This document shows positions 54,917 through 63,664 of a stretch of DNA of 64,000 nucleotides, one piece after another (position 1 is the stretch's first letter; each line of letters begins with the position of its first letter). The translations under genes and the position numbers were made by a program. This DNA is from CAVPOO01 sp963707015 (GTDB taxonomy: Bacteria; Pseudomonadota; Gammaproteobacteria; Thiohalobacterales; Thiohalobacteraceae): positions 124,001 through 188,000 of the forward strand of contig CAVPOO010000015.1 of the NCBI GenBank assembly GCA_963707015.1. Reading direction: 5' to 3'. The notes beneath the pieces were generated by a model. The model saw only the letters and a program-made list of their open reading frames with translations, did no database searches and was not told where the DNA came from.

Positions 54917-55294
54917 ATGTTGATTGCCGGCAACGATACACGATTTCTTTGTGCTGCGCCCGAAGCCGACTTCGCGAATGCAGACGTGAGCCCAGGCCCT
55001 CTGATTTCCCGGGATGAGGATATTGACCGTGCATCCCGCGCACTGAAGGCAATGTCGCATCCGCTCCGGCTCAAGATCCTCTGCACGCTGGGTGACCGGG
55101 AAGTCAGCGTGCAGGATATCGTTGAAACAGTCGGGACCTCCCAAAGCAATATCTCACAGCATCTGGCAATCCTGCGGGATAAAGGCATACTTGCCTCGCG
55201 CAAGGATGCCAACCGGGTCTATTACCGCGTCGGCGATTCCCGCACCTTGCGTCTCATCTGTATGATGCGCGACGTATTCTGTTCGCATAGCTAG
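54917..55294 (+). CDS. ArsR/SmtB family transcription regulator
   Basis: A 125-residue winged-helix repressor. The DNA-binding part is clear: ALKAMSHPLRLKILCTLG, then VQDIVETVGTSQSNISQHL and RKDANRVYYRV. The metal-binding ELCVCD motif of classical ArsR is absent; the only cysteines are at an early N-terminal site, in KILCTL and near the C-terminus, so it may sense redox state or something other than metal. The ATG at 54917 follows AGGTGG. It precedes yibN-grxC-secB. Confidence 0.87.
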   Translation: MLIAGNDTRFLCAAPEADFANADVSPGPLISRDEDIDRASRALKAMSHPLRLKILCTLGDREVSVQDIVETVGTSQSNISQHLAILRDKGILASRKDANRVYYRVGDSRTLRLICMMRDVFCSHS

Positions 55295-55420
55295 TCTTCT
55301 GCGCAGACGGGCCCGGCTGTCTCGCCCGGCCCGTATAGACCGGGTTCTCGTGCGCGGGTAACATGCCGGTTCAACGACACGCCCTGGCCCCGCAACCCGT
55401 AACGTGCGTTTCATACTCCC

Positions 55421-55855
55421 ATGAATGTGCAACAACTCAGCGAATTCATCGTCAACCACTGGATTCTCTCGCTTGCTTTCATCACCATCCTCGGTCTGCT
55501 GATTGCCAGCGAAGTCCGCCGCAAGGTTTACGGGGTCGGGCAACTTGGACCGACACAGGCCACCCAGATGCTCAATCACGAAGACGCAGTCTTTCTTGAC
55601 GTGCGGAATGATACCGAGTTTGCCACCGGCCATCTCGTCAATGCACGGCACGTACCGCTCGAAGTGTTGAAGGACCGCGTGGCCGAGCTGGAAAAACTGC
55701 GTGCCAGACCCATTATCGCCTACTGTCGGAACGGACAGCGTTCCAACCGGGCCGCAGCCGTGCTGAAGGCCCAGGGCTTCCAGAATGTGCACAACCTGAC
55801 AGGAGGTATCAATGCCTGGGAGAGTGCCGGTTTGCCGGTCCGCAGACACAAATAG
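55421..55855 (+). CDS. yibN: Membrane-anchored rhodanese YibN
   Basis: A 144-residue protein with one N-terminal membrane segment (about 14-32) and a rhodanese domain (about 45-140). The active-site loop is AYCRNGQRSNR, with the catalytic Cys near residue 107. The order gpmI, yibN, grxC, secB, gpsA is the same as in E. coli. It probably handles sulfane sulfur at the membrane; its partner is not known. Confidence 0.9.
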   Translation: MNVQQLSEFIVNHWILSLAFITILGLLIASEVRRKVYGVGQLGPTQATQMLNHEDAVFLDVRNDTEFATGHLVNARHVPLEVLKDRVAELEKLRARPIIAYCRNGQRSNRAAAVLKAQGFQNVHNLTGGINAWESAGLPVRRHK

Positions 55856-55862
55856 CTCATCA

Positions 55863-56141
55863 ATGCCAGAGATCGTCATGTACAGCACAGCCTTTTGTCC
55901 GTACTGTATCCGTGCGCGCATACTGTTGGACAGCAAGGGCGTCTCCTATCGCGAGTTTCGCATAGACCTCGAATCACAGTTGCGCGTGGAAATGGAACAA
56001 AGGAGCGGGCGTACATCCGTACCGCAGATCTTTGTCGGGGATACCCATATTGGTGGCTTTGATGACATGTACGCCCTGGAGCGCCGCGGAACTCTGGATG
56101 TGCTTCTCCGACCGGAGGCAAATGGCGGGACTGATGAATAA
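55863..56141 (+). CDS. grxC: Glutaredoxin 3
   Basis: A 92-residue glutaredoxin with the CPYC active site near residue 12, TSVPQIFVGDTHIGG with the cis-Pro, and the DD motif of glutathione binding. It reduces disulfides and glutathionylated proteins with glutathione; glutathione reductase is at 15169-16518. The ATG lies 7 bp after yibN. Confidence 0.95.
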   Translation: MPEIVMYSTAFCPYCIRARILLDSKGVSYREFRIDLESQLRVEMEQRSGRTSVPQIFVGDTHIGGFDDMYALERRGTLDVLLRPEANGGTDE

Positions 56142-56176
56142 CACAGGGTGCCGCACCCACCATTAAGGAGCGAACG

Positions 56177-56656
56177 ATGGCAGAAAATGACACTACCGGC
56201 TCACCCGAGAGGCGGTTTGATATCCATAAGATCTACGTGAAGGATGCCTCGCTCGAGACACCCAACAGCCCCGGTATCTTCAGCCAGGAATGGAAACCCG
56301 AGATCGGCATACAGCTGGAGTCCAACTCCACCAAGGTTTCCGACGGCCTTCACGAGGTCGTGCTGTCCGTGACGGTCACGGCAAAACTGGGTGAATCCAC
56401 CGCCTATCTGGTCGAGGTTCAGCAGGCGGGCCTGTTCATTACACAGGGCTTCAATGACGATGAGATGGGACATTTGCTCGGCAGCTTCTGCCCGGGAACC
56501 CTGTTTCCGTTCACACGTGAGGCAATCGCGAGCCTGGTTGGCAAGGCAGGGTTTCCTAAGCTCTATCTCAAGCCCGTCAATTTCGACGCCATCTACATGC
56601 AGCAGAGGCAACGATTGCACGTTCCGGCCGAGGATGCGGGCAGCACCGCACACTGA
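56177..56656 (+). CDS. secB: Protein-export chaperone SecB
   Basis: A 159-residue tetrameric chaperone that keeps preproteins unfolded and hands them to SecA. FDIHKIYVKDASLETPN and the acidic segment DDEMGHLLGSFCPGTLFPFTRE are typical. AAGGAG lies 8 nt upstream of the ATG. gpsA follows, as in E. coli. Confidence 0.96.
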   Translation: MAENDTTGSPERRFDIHKIYVKDASLETPNSPGIFSQEWKPEIGIQLESNSTKVSDGLHEVVLSVTVTAKLGESTAYLVEVQQAGLFITQGFNDDEMGHLLGSFCPGTLFPFTREAIASLVGKAGFPKLYLKPVNFDAIYMQQRQRLHVPAEDAGSTAH

Positions 56657-56710
56657 TTCGGCCTGAACATCAGACTTTTATCGCGAACATTCGGTTCAGC
56701 GTTGACAGGC

Positions 56711-57715
56711 ATGGCAAAAATTCCGCTTGCTGTCCTTGGTGCCGGCTCCTGGGGTACAGCCCTGGCCATCCTGCTCGCCCGTAACGGGTTCGAGGTGCGC
56801 CTGTGGGGTCACGAGCCCCAGTTCATCGCGGAACTCCAGAAGCAGCGCTGCAACCTGCGTTATTTACCCGATGCCGCTTTCCCGGAGGGGCTGCGGCCGG
56901 TTGCCGAGATGGACGCCGCAATGGAAGGCGTCCAGGATGTCGTACTCGCGGTCCCCAGCCATGCCTTTCGTCAGGTGTTGGCGGCAGCCCGGGAATTTCT
57001 GTCTCCACCCATGGCGATCTGCTGGGCAACCAAGGGACTTGAGACCGGCAGCGGCAAGCTCCTCCACCAGGTTGCCCGGGAAGTCCTCGCGCCAGCGACG
57101 GAAACCGCGGTCCTGTCGGGCCCGACCTTTGCCCGGGAAGTCGCCGCAGGACTGCCGACGGCGGCGACTGTCGCTGCGGGAAATCCGGAGACCGCGCGGC
57201 GCTTTGCGGGCTACCTGCATGGCGAAACCTTTCGCGCCTATACCAGCACCGATGTGATCGGCCTGGAACTGGGCGGATCCACCAAGAATGTCTTGGCCAT
57301 TGCCGCCGGTATCTCCGACGGCCTGGGTTTTGGATGCAATGCGCGCGCGGCCCTGATCACCCGCGGCCTCGCCGAGATGATACGCCTGGGCACCGCCGTG
57401 GGTGCGCAGCGCGAAACCTTTGACGGTCTGGCCGGCGTTGGCGACCTGGTGCTGACCTGCACGGATAACCAGTCGCGCAACCGCCGCTTCGGACTTGCCC
57501 TCGGTGGCGGCAGGACGCGCGAACAGGCCGAAACCGAAATCAGCCAGGTCATCGAGGGCATCGACACAGCCGGCGAGATATTCAACCTGAGCCGGCAACA
57601 CGGAATCGAGATGCCGATCACCGAACAGGTGTATCGGGTGATTTACCGTGACCAGTCACCGCGCGATGCCGTCCATGCGCTGCTGGCAAGGGACCAGAAG
57701 GCAGAAGCGCTGTAG
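56711..57715 (+). CDS. gpsA: NAD(P)-dependent glycerol-3-phosphate dehydrogenase
   Basis: GpsA makes sn-glycerol-3-phosphate for phospholipids. It has 334 residues, with the nucleotide motif LGAGSWGTALA near residue 9, LSGPTFAREVA, the catalytic Lys in GSTKNVLAIAAG, and RGLAEM. I chose the ATG at 56711 over the upstream TTG at 56702. cysE, which follows gpsA in E. coli, is missing; trmL is next but on the other strand. Confidence 0.96.
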   Translation: MAKIPLAVLGAGSWGTALAILLARNGFEVRLWGHEPQFIAELQKQRCNLRYLPDAAFPEGLRPVAEMDAAMEGVQDVVLAVPSHAFRQVLAAAREFLSPPMAICWATKGLETGSGKLLHQVAREVLAPATETAVLSGPTFAREVAAGLPTAATVAAGNPETARRFAGYLHGETFRAYTSTDVIGLELGGSTKNVLAIAAGISDGLGFGCNARAALITRGLAEMIRLGTAVGAQRETFDGLAGVGDLVLTCTDNQSRNRRFGLALGGGRTREQAETEISQVIEGIDTAGEIFNLSRQHGIEMPITEQVYRVIYRDQSPRDAVHALLARDQKAEAL

Positions 57716-57729
57716 CGCGGCTGGCTCTA

Positions 57730-58197
57730 TCAGACAGCCGCGTTGGCAAACGCCAGTTGTCGCCATCCTTCATACACCACGACCGCGACGGCATTCGAGA
57801 GGTTCAGGCTGCGGTTACCCGGCAACATGGGGATGCGCAGCACATGGTCTTTGTTCAGGCTAGTCAGGATGCTCGGGGACAAACCCCGCGTTTCGGAGCC
57901 AAACAGAAACGCGTCACCGGCCGCGTAGAGAACCTCCGCATAGAATCGCGTGCCGCGGGTCGATAGCGCAAACACCCGCTGCGGCGCGACGGCTGTCAGA
58001 AATGACTCGAGATCGGGATGCTCTCTCAGGGACGCCCATTCGTGATAATCCAGACCGGCCCGCCGCAAGCGGCGATCATCCAGCTCAAATCCGAGTGGAT
58101 GAATCAGGTGCAGCTGGCAGCCGGTATTCGCACACAGGCGGATCACATTGCCCGTGTTCGGCGGGATCTCTGGCTGATGGAGAACGATATGAAACAC
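57730..58197 (-). CDS. trmL: tRNA (cytidine/uridine-34-2'-O)-methyltransferase
   Basis: A 155-residue SPOUT methyltransferase that modifies the wobble base of certain leucine tRNAs. The knot motifs are EIPPNTGNVIRLCANTG at the N-terminus, FLFGSETRGL in the middle and GNRSLNLSNAVAVVVYE at the C-terminus. It converges on gpsA with a 14-bp gap. Confidence 0.94.
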   Translation of the reverse strand: MFHIVLHQPEIPPNTGNVIRLCANTGCQLHLIHPLGFELDDRRLRRAGLDYHEWASLREHPDLESFLTAVAPQRVFALSTRGTRFYAEVLYAAGDAFLFGSETRGLSPSILTSLNKDHVLRIPMLPGNRSLNLSNAVAVVVYEGWRQLAFANAAV

Positions 58198-58320
58198 CGG
58201 GTCGTATCCGATTCCTGGACTGGCACTGCGTAATATGTCGCGCGTCTGGCACTGCAGTCACTGCGCATTTACGCTAAGATCCTGCCTTGATATCACCCTG
58301 CTCCTGATGACATTCAGCGC

Positions 58321-59313
58321 ATGAACAAGCAGCCTTCCACCAGCACCCACGACGGGCTGGCACTCGATTTCTGCGGTTTGCGTTTCAACACGCCACTGGT
58401 GCTGCTGTCCGGCTGTGTCGGCTTTGGCGAGGAATATACACGCGTAGCCGGCTTCTCGCATGCCGAGGTGGGCGCCGTCTGTCTCAAGGGTACGACGCAA
58501 CAGCCGCGCCTGGGCAACCCCCCGCACCGCGTATGCGAAACGCCGGCGGGCATGCTGAATGCGATCGGGTTGCAGAATCCGGGCGTGGAAAAAGTCGTCA
58601 CCGACATTCTGCCACAACTCGATTTCGGGGAAACCCGCTTCATTGCCAACGTATCCGGATCGACTGTCGAAGAATACGTCGCGGTCACGCAGCGCTTCGC
58701 TGATTCACCGATCGATGCCATCGAGATCAATATTTCCTGCCCCAACGTCAAGGAAGGCGGCGTCGCCTTCGGCAACGATCCGGACATGTCGGCGCGCGTC
58801 GTGGAGGCCTGCCGCGGCGTCACTGACAAACCGCTGATCACCAAACTCTCGCCCAACCAGACGGATATCGCGGAAAACGCACGCCGCTGCATCGATGCCG
58901 GCACGGATGCCTTTGCCGTGATCAACACCCTCATGGGCATGGCGATTGATGTCGAAAGCCGCCGACCCGTTATTGGCAACGTCCAGGGCGGGCTGTCCGG
59001 TCCGGCCATCAAACCGGTTGCCCTGCTCAAGGTGTACCAGGTGGCACAGATCTGCCGGCCTCACAAGATTCCGATTATCGGCCAGGGCGGTATTGTTTCG
59101 GCGCGCGATGCGCTGGAGTTCCTGATCGCTGGTGCCAGCGCAGTCGGCATCGGTACCGCACTGTTCTACGACCCGCTGGTATGCCGGAAAATCAACACAG
59201 GCATTAGCGACTATCTGCGCAGACACAAGCTGGCGCATGTCAGCCAGCTCACCGGTTCATTGACCGGGCTTCCCCCGGCAGCCGCCGAATGTCCCGGCGC
59301 CTGCGGCGCCTGA
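58321..59313 (+). CDS. pyrD: Dihydroorotate dehydrogenase, class 1B catalytic subunit
   Basis: A 330-residue FMN enzyme of pyrimidine synthesis. It carries FGEEYTRVAGF, KGTTQQPRLGNPPHR, SGMLNAIGLQNPGV-like PAGMLNAIGLQNPG, the catalytic Cys in NISCPNVKEGG, LINTL-type VINTLMGM, NVQGGLSGPAIKP and IIGQGGI, all close to PyrDB of Gram-positive bacteria. The class 2 membrane enzyme is usual in gammaproteobacteria. Class 1B needs the Fe-S/FAD subunit PyrK to use NAD, and no pyrK is in the window. There is no C-terminal ferredoxin, which argues against PreA. Confidence 0.85.
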   Translation: MNKQPSTSTHDGLALDFCGLRFNTPLVLLSGCVGFGEEYTRVAGFSHAEVGAVCLKGTTQQPRLGNPPHRVCETPAGMLNAIGLQNPGVEKVVTDILPQLDFGETRFIANVSGSTVEEYVAVTQRFADSPIDAIEINISCPNVKEGGVAFGNDPDMSARVVEACRGVTDKPLITKLSPNQTDIAENARRCIDAGTDAFAVINTLMGMAIDVESRRPVIGNVQGGLSGPAIKPVALLKVYQVAQICRPHKIPIIGQGGIVSARDALEFLIAGASAVGIGTALFYDPLVCRKINTGISDYLRRHKLAHVSQLTGSLTGLPPAAAECPGACGA

Positions 59314-59315
59314 GA

Positions 59316-60089
59316 TCAGGTGCGTACCCCGTACCCTCGGTGTAGCAGAAACAGCCCGGTCGCAAACAGTCCTGCAATGGCTAGGGCGACAATCACGTAA
59401 GACAGGTACAGATTGATATCGGATACGCCGAGCATGCCGAAGCGGAACGCATTGATCATATAAAGTATCGGATTGGCCAGCGACACCTGACGCCAGAACT
59501 CCGGCAGCATGTCAATGGAATAGAAGATACCCCCAAGATAGGTCAGGGGCGTCAGAACAAAGGTTGGAACAATTGAAATATCATCGAAACTCTTTGCAAA
59601 GATGCCATTGATCAAACCCGCCAGTGAAAACAACACCGAGGTAAGAACCAGCATGCTCACCGCAACCAGGCCGTGACTGACCTGGATGTTGCTGAAAAAC
59701 ATCGACACCAGGCTTACCGCCAGCCCCACTGACATGCCGCGCGCCACGCCACCTGCCACGAATCCCCAGATAATCAGAGAGTTCGGTATGGGTGATACCA
59801 GCATCTCTTCAATGCTGTGCTGGAATTTGGAGCTGAAGAAGGATGACACGACGTTGGCATAGGAGTTGGTGATCACCGCCATCATGATCAGCCCCGGCAC
59901 CAGGTATTCCATATAGGGTTTGCCGCCGACCGGGCCAATCTGGGACCCGATCAGATTGCCGAAAATGACGAAATACAGTGCCGTGGTGATGGCCGGCGGC
60001 AGAATGGTCTGGATCCAGATGCGCGAAAAACGCAAGGTCTCCTTGATGAGGATCGTCCTGAAAGCAATCAGGTTTTCCGACGGGGTCAT
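59316..60089 (-). CDS. ABC-2 type transporter permease (YadH-like)
   Basis: A 257-residue inner-membrane protein with six hydrophobic segments and the ABC-2 motif near the end (LTPLTYLGGIFYSIDMLPEFW). It resembles E. coli YadH and polysaccharide or drug exporters of the same type. Its start overlaps the ATPase gene by 4 bp, so the pair forms one exporter. The substrate is unknown. Confidence 0.9.
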   Translation of the reverse strand: MTPSENLIAFRTILIKETLRFSRIWIQTILPPAITTALYFVIFGNLIGSQIGPVGGKPYMEYLVPGLIMMAVITNSYANVVSSFFSSKFQHSIEEMLVSPIPNSLIIWGFVAGGVARGMSVGLAVSLVSMFFSNIQVSHGLVAVSMLVLTSVLFSLAGLINGIFAKSFDDISIVPTFVLTPLTYLGGIFYSIDMLPEFWRQVSLANPILYMINAFRFGMLGVSDINLYLSYVIVALAIAGLFATGLFLLHRGYGVRT

Positions 60090-61024
60090 TGCCGGGAGGC
60101 CTCGCCGTTTTTTTGACTCACCAGACCCATGAAGAGCTGCTCCAGGCGGTTGGACTTGTTGCGCAGGGTCAAGACTTCGATACCCAGGCGCCCCAAACCT
60201 GCAAACAGCGCATTCAGGCTGTCCTCCCGATACACATCTGCCTCGAGCGTCAGATCATCGATCTTGCGGATTGCGGCACATCCCGCCACAGCCGTGAGAT
60301 CCCCAACAGCCTCCTTGATATCGAGGACGAAGGTTTCCATGTGCAGCTGCTTCAACAACTCCTTCATACTGGTGTTTTCGATCAGCGCGCCTTCATTGAT
60401 GATGGCGATCCTGCGACACAGGCTCTCGGCCTCTTCAAGGTAATGGGTGGTCAGAATGATGGTGGTGCCGTCGACATTGAGTTTGCGGAGAAACTCCCAC
60501 ATGGTATGCCGGATCTCGATATCCACGCCGGCGGTCGGCTCGTCCAGGATCAGTAGACGGGGCTGGTGCACCAGCGAGCGCGCGATCATCAGCCGACGCT
60601 TCATGCCGCCGGACAGGTTACGTGGTATCACCCGACGCTTTTCCCACAGGCCGAGTTGCCGAAGTATCACCTCCGCCCGGGCATGCGCCTCATCGCGATG
60701 AATACCATAGTAGCCGGCCTGGTTGACCAGAATCTCTACGACCGGCTCGAAGACATTGAAATTGAATTCCTGGGGAACCAGACCGATACATCGCTTGGCG
60801 GCGGCAGGCTCGCGGTGAATATCGTGTCCAAATACACTGACGCTGCCGGCGGTCTTGTTGACCAGCGAACAGATTATGCCGATTGCGGTCGACTTGCCGG
60901 CACCGTTCGGGCCCAGCAATGCGAAGAAGTCGCCTTCCGCGACGTCCAGATCTATACCTCGCAGCGCGGTGAGGCCGTTTGGGTAGGTCTTCGTTAAACC
61001 GCGTAGTCTGAGTGCCTGCTCCAT
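60086..61024 (-). CDS. ABC transporter ATP-binding protein (YadG-like)
   Basis: A 312-residue ATPase: Walker A LLGPNGAGKST near residue 43, Q-loop VPQEFNF, signature LSGGMKRRL, Walker B LLILDEPTAGVD, and H-loop TTHYLEEAE. The family C-terminal extension of about 80 residues is present. I chose the ATG at 61024; the open frame continues upstream to 61330, but that part is Arg-rich and unlike any transporter. The ribosome site is weak. Confidence 0.92.
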   Translation of the reverse strand: MEQALRLRGLTKTYPNGLTALRGIDLDVAEGDFFALLGPNGAGKSTAIGIICSLVNKTAGSVSVFGHDIHREPAAAKRCIGLVPQEFNFNVFEPVVEILVNQAGYYGIHRDEAHARAEVILRQLGLWEKRRVIPRNLSGGMKRRLMIARSLVHQPRLLILDEPTAGVDIEIRHTMWEFLRKLNVDGTTIILTTHYLEEAESLCRRIAIINEGALIENTSMKELLKQLHMETFVLDIKEAVGDLTAVAGCAAIRKIDDLTLEADVYREDSLNALFAGLGRLGIEVLTLRNKSNRLEQLFMGLVSQKNGEASRQ

Positions 61025-61403
61025 TCGCGATACCACACCGTCCCGGCACCGCAAGGGCAACGATTTGCCCGCAGAGTATCGTGCCGGAAGGGCGCGCAAG
61101 TGTAACACAGGGACCCGTGTTCGCTTTGCGTACCCCGCAAGACGTATTCTTTCCGCGCGCAGAAACCGGCGGCCGGGCTGCCTGAAATGCACTCGCCATA
61201 GTTGCTGAGAGCTCACCCGTGATCGGGCTGATGGCGCATGAGCCGGCGCAATCGAGTTCCGCCACAGTGCTGAATTGTATGGGTTTTTTGGCCCCGCTGG
61301 AATGAAGACTGGTGGCCCGACTGCAGCCAAGCTTTACTCTGCAACAGGCTTCTGGTGGAATGATAATCTCCAGGCAAGAAAAGAAACATAAGGAGCACCG
61401 CTA
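61025..61403. other. Divergent intergenic region between the ABC exporter and the DUF5658 gene
   Basis: 379 bp with no supported gene. A minus-strand frame extending the ABC ATPase runs to 61330 but has an Arg-rich composition and no start site. Promoters for the divergent genes must lie here; I found no match good enough to place. Confidence 0.4.
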
Positions 61404-61883
61404 ATGGCCTTAACGACTGCGCCCGCATATTCCGGGGAAGTGCTCGAGCAACGCCTGTCACACGACCGGCGGAGGTTTTCTGCCAAGACCGTTCTCTACG
61501 GGATATTCCCCGGCCGGCGGCACGGTATTCGGCGCGAAGCGGATATCGGCGAGGCGCACCTTGACCGGTACGACGCGCACCTGCTGTACCTGCCGCTTCT
61601 TATCCTAACGCTCTCGCTACTCGATGCGGTATTCACCCTGACGCTGCTGCCGAGGGGCGCGACGGAATGGAATCCGCTGATGCGACCTCTGATCGAGACC
61701 GATGTCGGACTGTTCATCCTGGTGAAAACCCTCGTCACCGGTGCCGGCCTGGTCTGGCTGATCGCCCTCAGCCGATTCCGCCTGTTCAAGGTCTTTTCGA
61801 TGAACCGGGTGTTGGGCCTGATTCTGGTCGCCTATGGCACGTTGATCGCCTACGAGACCACCCTGCTGCTGACGTACGCGTAA
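61404..61883 (+). CDS. DUF5658 family membrane protein
   Basis: A 159-residue protein with a basic N-terminal tail (about 1-55) and three or four membrane segments: YLPLLILTLSLLDAVFTL, LFILVKTLVTGAGLVWLIAL and VLGLILVAYGTLIAYETTLLL. The motif EWNPLMRPLIE is typical of DUF5658. No function is known. AAGGAG lies 9 nt upstream of the ATG. Confidence 0.82.
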   Translation: MALTTAPAYSGEVLEQRLSHDRRRFSAKTVLYGIFPGRRHGIRREADIGEAHLDRYDAHLLYLPLLILTLSLLDAVFTLTLLPRGATEWNPLMRPLIETDVGLFILVKTLVTGAGLVWLIALSRFRLFKVFSMNRVLGLILVAYGTLIAYETTLLLTYA

Positions 61884-61927
61884 GTAGCTGACCTCACCCC
61901 CCTGCCGCTACCGGAGCATTGCCCAGC

Positions 61928-62098
61928 CCTAGGAGCCTGTCGGACTTAGGGGTTCGTGACGAGGCGGGTGGGAGAGTGAGCACAAAGCATCACGGTTTCG
62001 AGGCGCATAGTGGGCCCTACGCAACGAGAAAACGGGAGGCTTTGGGCCGCTCTCCCACCGCCGCAGTAGAATCAGCCTGAGTCCGACAGGCTCCTAGG
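61928..62098. mobile_element. MITE-like element with 23-bp inverted repeats
   Basis: 171 bp. The ends (61928-61950 and 62076-62098) are inverted repeats matching at 22 of 23 positions, with the core GAGCCTGTCGGACT. Inner arms GGTGGGAGAG (61967-61976) and CTCTCCCACC (62050-62059) also pair. The outer bases are CTAG on both sides, which could be a 4-bp target duplication. No reading frame for a transposase fits. It separates the convergent DUF5658 and purC genes. The parent family was not identified. Confidence 0.7.
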
Positions 62099-62113
62099 CC
62101 CGGACGGTAAGTA

Positions 62114-63001
62114 TCAGTCCCCGGTCAGGCGCTTCTGGGCTTCCCGGTACTTCTCTGCGGTGCGCCGGATAACCTCAGGGGGGAGATGCGGACCGGGCGG
62201 AGTCTTGTTCCAGTCGAGCGTCTCGAGGTAGTCACGTACGTATTGTTTGTCGAAGCTCGGGGGACTCTCACCCGGCCGATAGCTGTCGGCCGGCCAGAAG
62301 CGCGAGGAATCCGGCGTCAGTATTTCGTCGATCAGGACCAGGGTACCGTCGTCGTCCAGCCCGAACTCAAACTTGGTGTCAGCAATGATGATCCCCCGCT
62401 CGAGTGCATATTCGGCACTGTCCTGGTAGATCCGCAGGCTGATATCCCGTATCTGTTCGGCATAGTCATCGCCAATCAGCTCCCGCGTTCGCGCGAAATC
62501 AATGTTCTCGTCGTGCTCACCCACCTCCGCCTTGGTTGAGGGCGTAAAGATCGGTTCCGGTAAGCGGTCTGCCATACGCAGACCCCCGGCCAGGCTGATA
62601 CCACAGACCGAACCGGAGCGCTGATATTCCTTCCAGCCCGACCCGATCAGGTAACCCCGCACGATCGCCTCGACCGGCAGCGCCTTCAGCCGTCTCACCA
62701 CAATCGCACGTCCTGCCACCTCTTCCCGTTCGCCGGCATCGGCCAACACCTCGTCGAGCGTCAACGCAGCGATATGATTCGGCACCACATCGCGTGTCCG
62801 CTCAAACCAGAAGTTGGAAACTGCGGTAAGCACCGCGCCCTTGCCGGGGATAGGGTCGGGCAGGACCACGTCGAAGGCGGACAAGCGGTCCGTCGTCACG
62901 ATCAGCAGATGCTCATCTCCCACACGATAGACATCGCGGACCTTGCCCCTCTGCCACAGCGGCAGACTGCGCAGCTTCGTCTCGTACAGTGTCTCCTTCA
63001 C
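62114..63001 (-). CDS. purC: Phosphoribosylaminoimidazole-succinocarboxamide synthase
   Basis: PurC joins aspartate to CAIR in purine synthesis. The 295-residue protein is the longer form of the family, with GKVRDVYRVGDEHLLIVTTDRLSAFDVVLPDPIPGKG-type sequence at the start, EAIVRGYLIGSGWKEY, and IADTKFEFGLDD and LIDEILTPDSSRFW in the second half. The start is GTG at 63001, preceded by CAGGAG; the frame runs on to 63148 without homology. It is divergent from purE. Confidence 0.95.
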   Translation of the reverse strand: MKETLYETKLRSLPLWQRGKVRDVYRVGDEHLLIVTTDRLSAFDVVLPDPIPGKGAVLTAVSNFWFERTRDVVPNHIAALTLDEVLADAGEREEVAGRAIVVRRLKALPVEAIVRGYLIGSGWKEYQRSGSVCGISLAGGLRMADRLPEPIFTPSTKAEVGEHDENIDFARTRELIGDDYAEQIRDISLRIYQDSAEYALERGIIIADTKFEFGLDDDGTLVLIDEILTPDSSRFWPADSYRPGESPPSFDKQYVRDYLETLDWNKTPPGPHLPPEVIRRTAEKYREAQKRLTGD

Positions 63002-63169
63002 GTCGGTGTGCTCCTGATCGGGTTTCGCATGAAGCGCAGATTGTACCCGCCATCGAGCCTGGACTGGAAATCCTGGGAAATGGCTCGCCCGAGCCGCCGC
63101 AGGGGCTTGCCCCAACATGCCGCCGAAATGATAGAATTGGGTTCCCATTAATCAGAACGACAGAATCTT

Positions 63170-63664
63170 ATGAGTACACCCCTTGTCGCCGTCATCATGG
63201 GCAGCAGCAGTGACTGGGAGATCATGAAGCCGGCCGTGGACATGCTGGAGAAATTCGGCGTGCCCTACGAAGCCAAGGTGATTTCGGCCCATCGCGCCAC
63301 GGATATGCTGGTCGAATACGCGGAATCCCTGCGCTCTCGCGGCTTCGTCTGTGGGATTGCCGGCGCCGGCGGCGCCGCTCACCTGGCCGGTGTGCTGGCC
63401 GCCAAGACCACACTGCCGGTCCTTGGCGTGCCGATCCCCTCGAAATACCTCAAAGGTATGGATTCATTGCTCTCGACGGTGCAGATGCCGAAAGGCATAC
63501 CGGTCGCGACGTTTGCGATTGGCGAGGCAGGTGCCGCCAATGCGGCGTTGTATGCCGTCAGCATCATCGCCGTCACCGATGCCGCAATGGCGGAAAAACT
63601 GCAGCGCTTCCGCAAGGACCAGGAAGAAATGGTACGAAACATGACGCTGCCGCCGTCGCCCTAG
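63170..63664 (+). CDS. purE: N5-carboxyaminoimidazole ribonucleotide mutase
   Basis: PurE (class I) converts N5-CAIR to CAIR in purine synthesis. The 164-residue protein has GSSSDWEIMK at residues 11-20, SAHRATD near 44 with the catalytic His, and GAGGAAHLAG. It shares a gap of 168 bp with divergent purC. Its TAG stop lies inside the CTAG at the left edge of the element at 63661-63983. No purK follows. Confidence 0.96.
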   Translation: MSTPLVAVIMGSSSDWEIMKPAVDMLEKFGVPYEAKVISAHRATDMLVEYAESLRSRGFVCGIAGAGGAAHLAGVLAAKTTLPVLGVPIPSKYLKGMDSLLSTVQMPKGIPVATFAIGEAGAANAALYAVSIIAVTDAAMAEKLQRFRKDQEEMVRNMTLPPSP

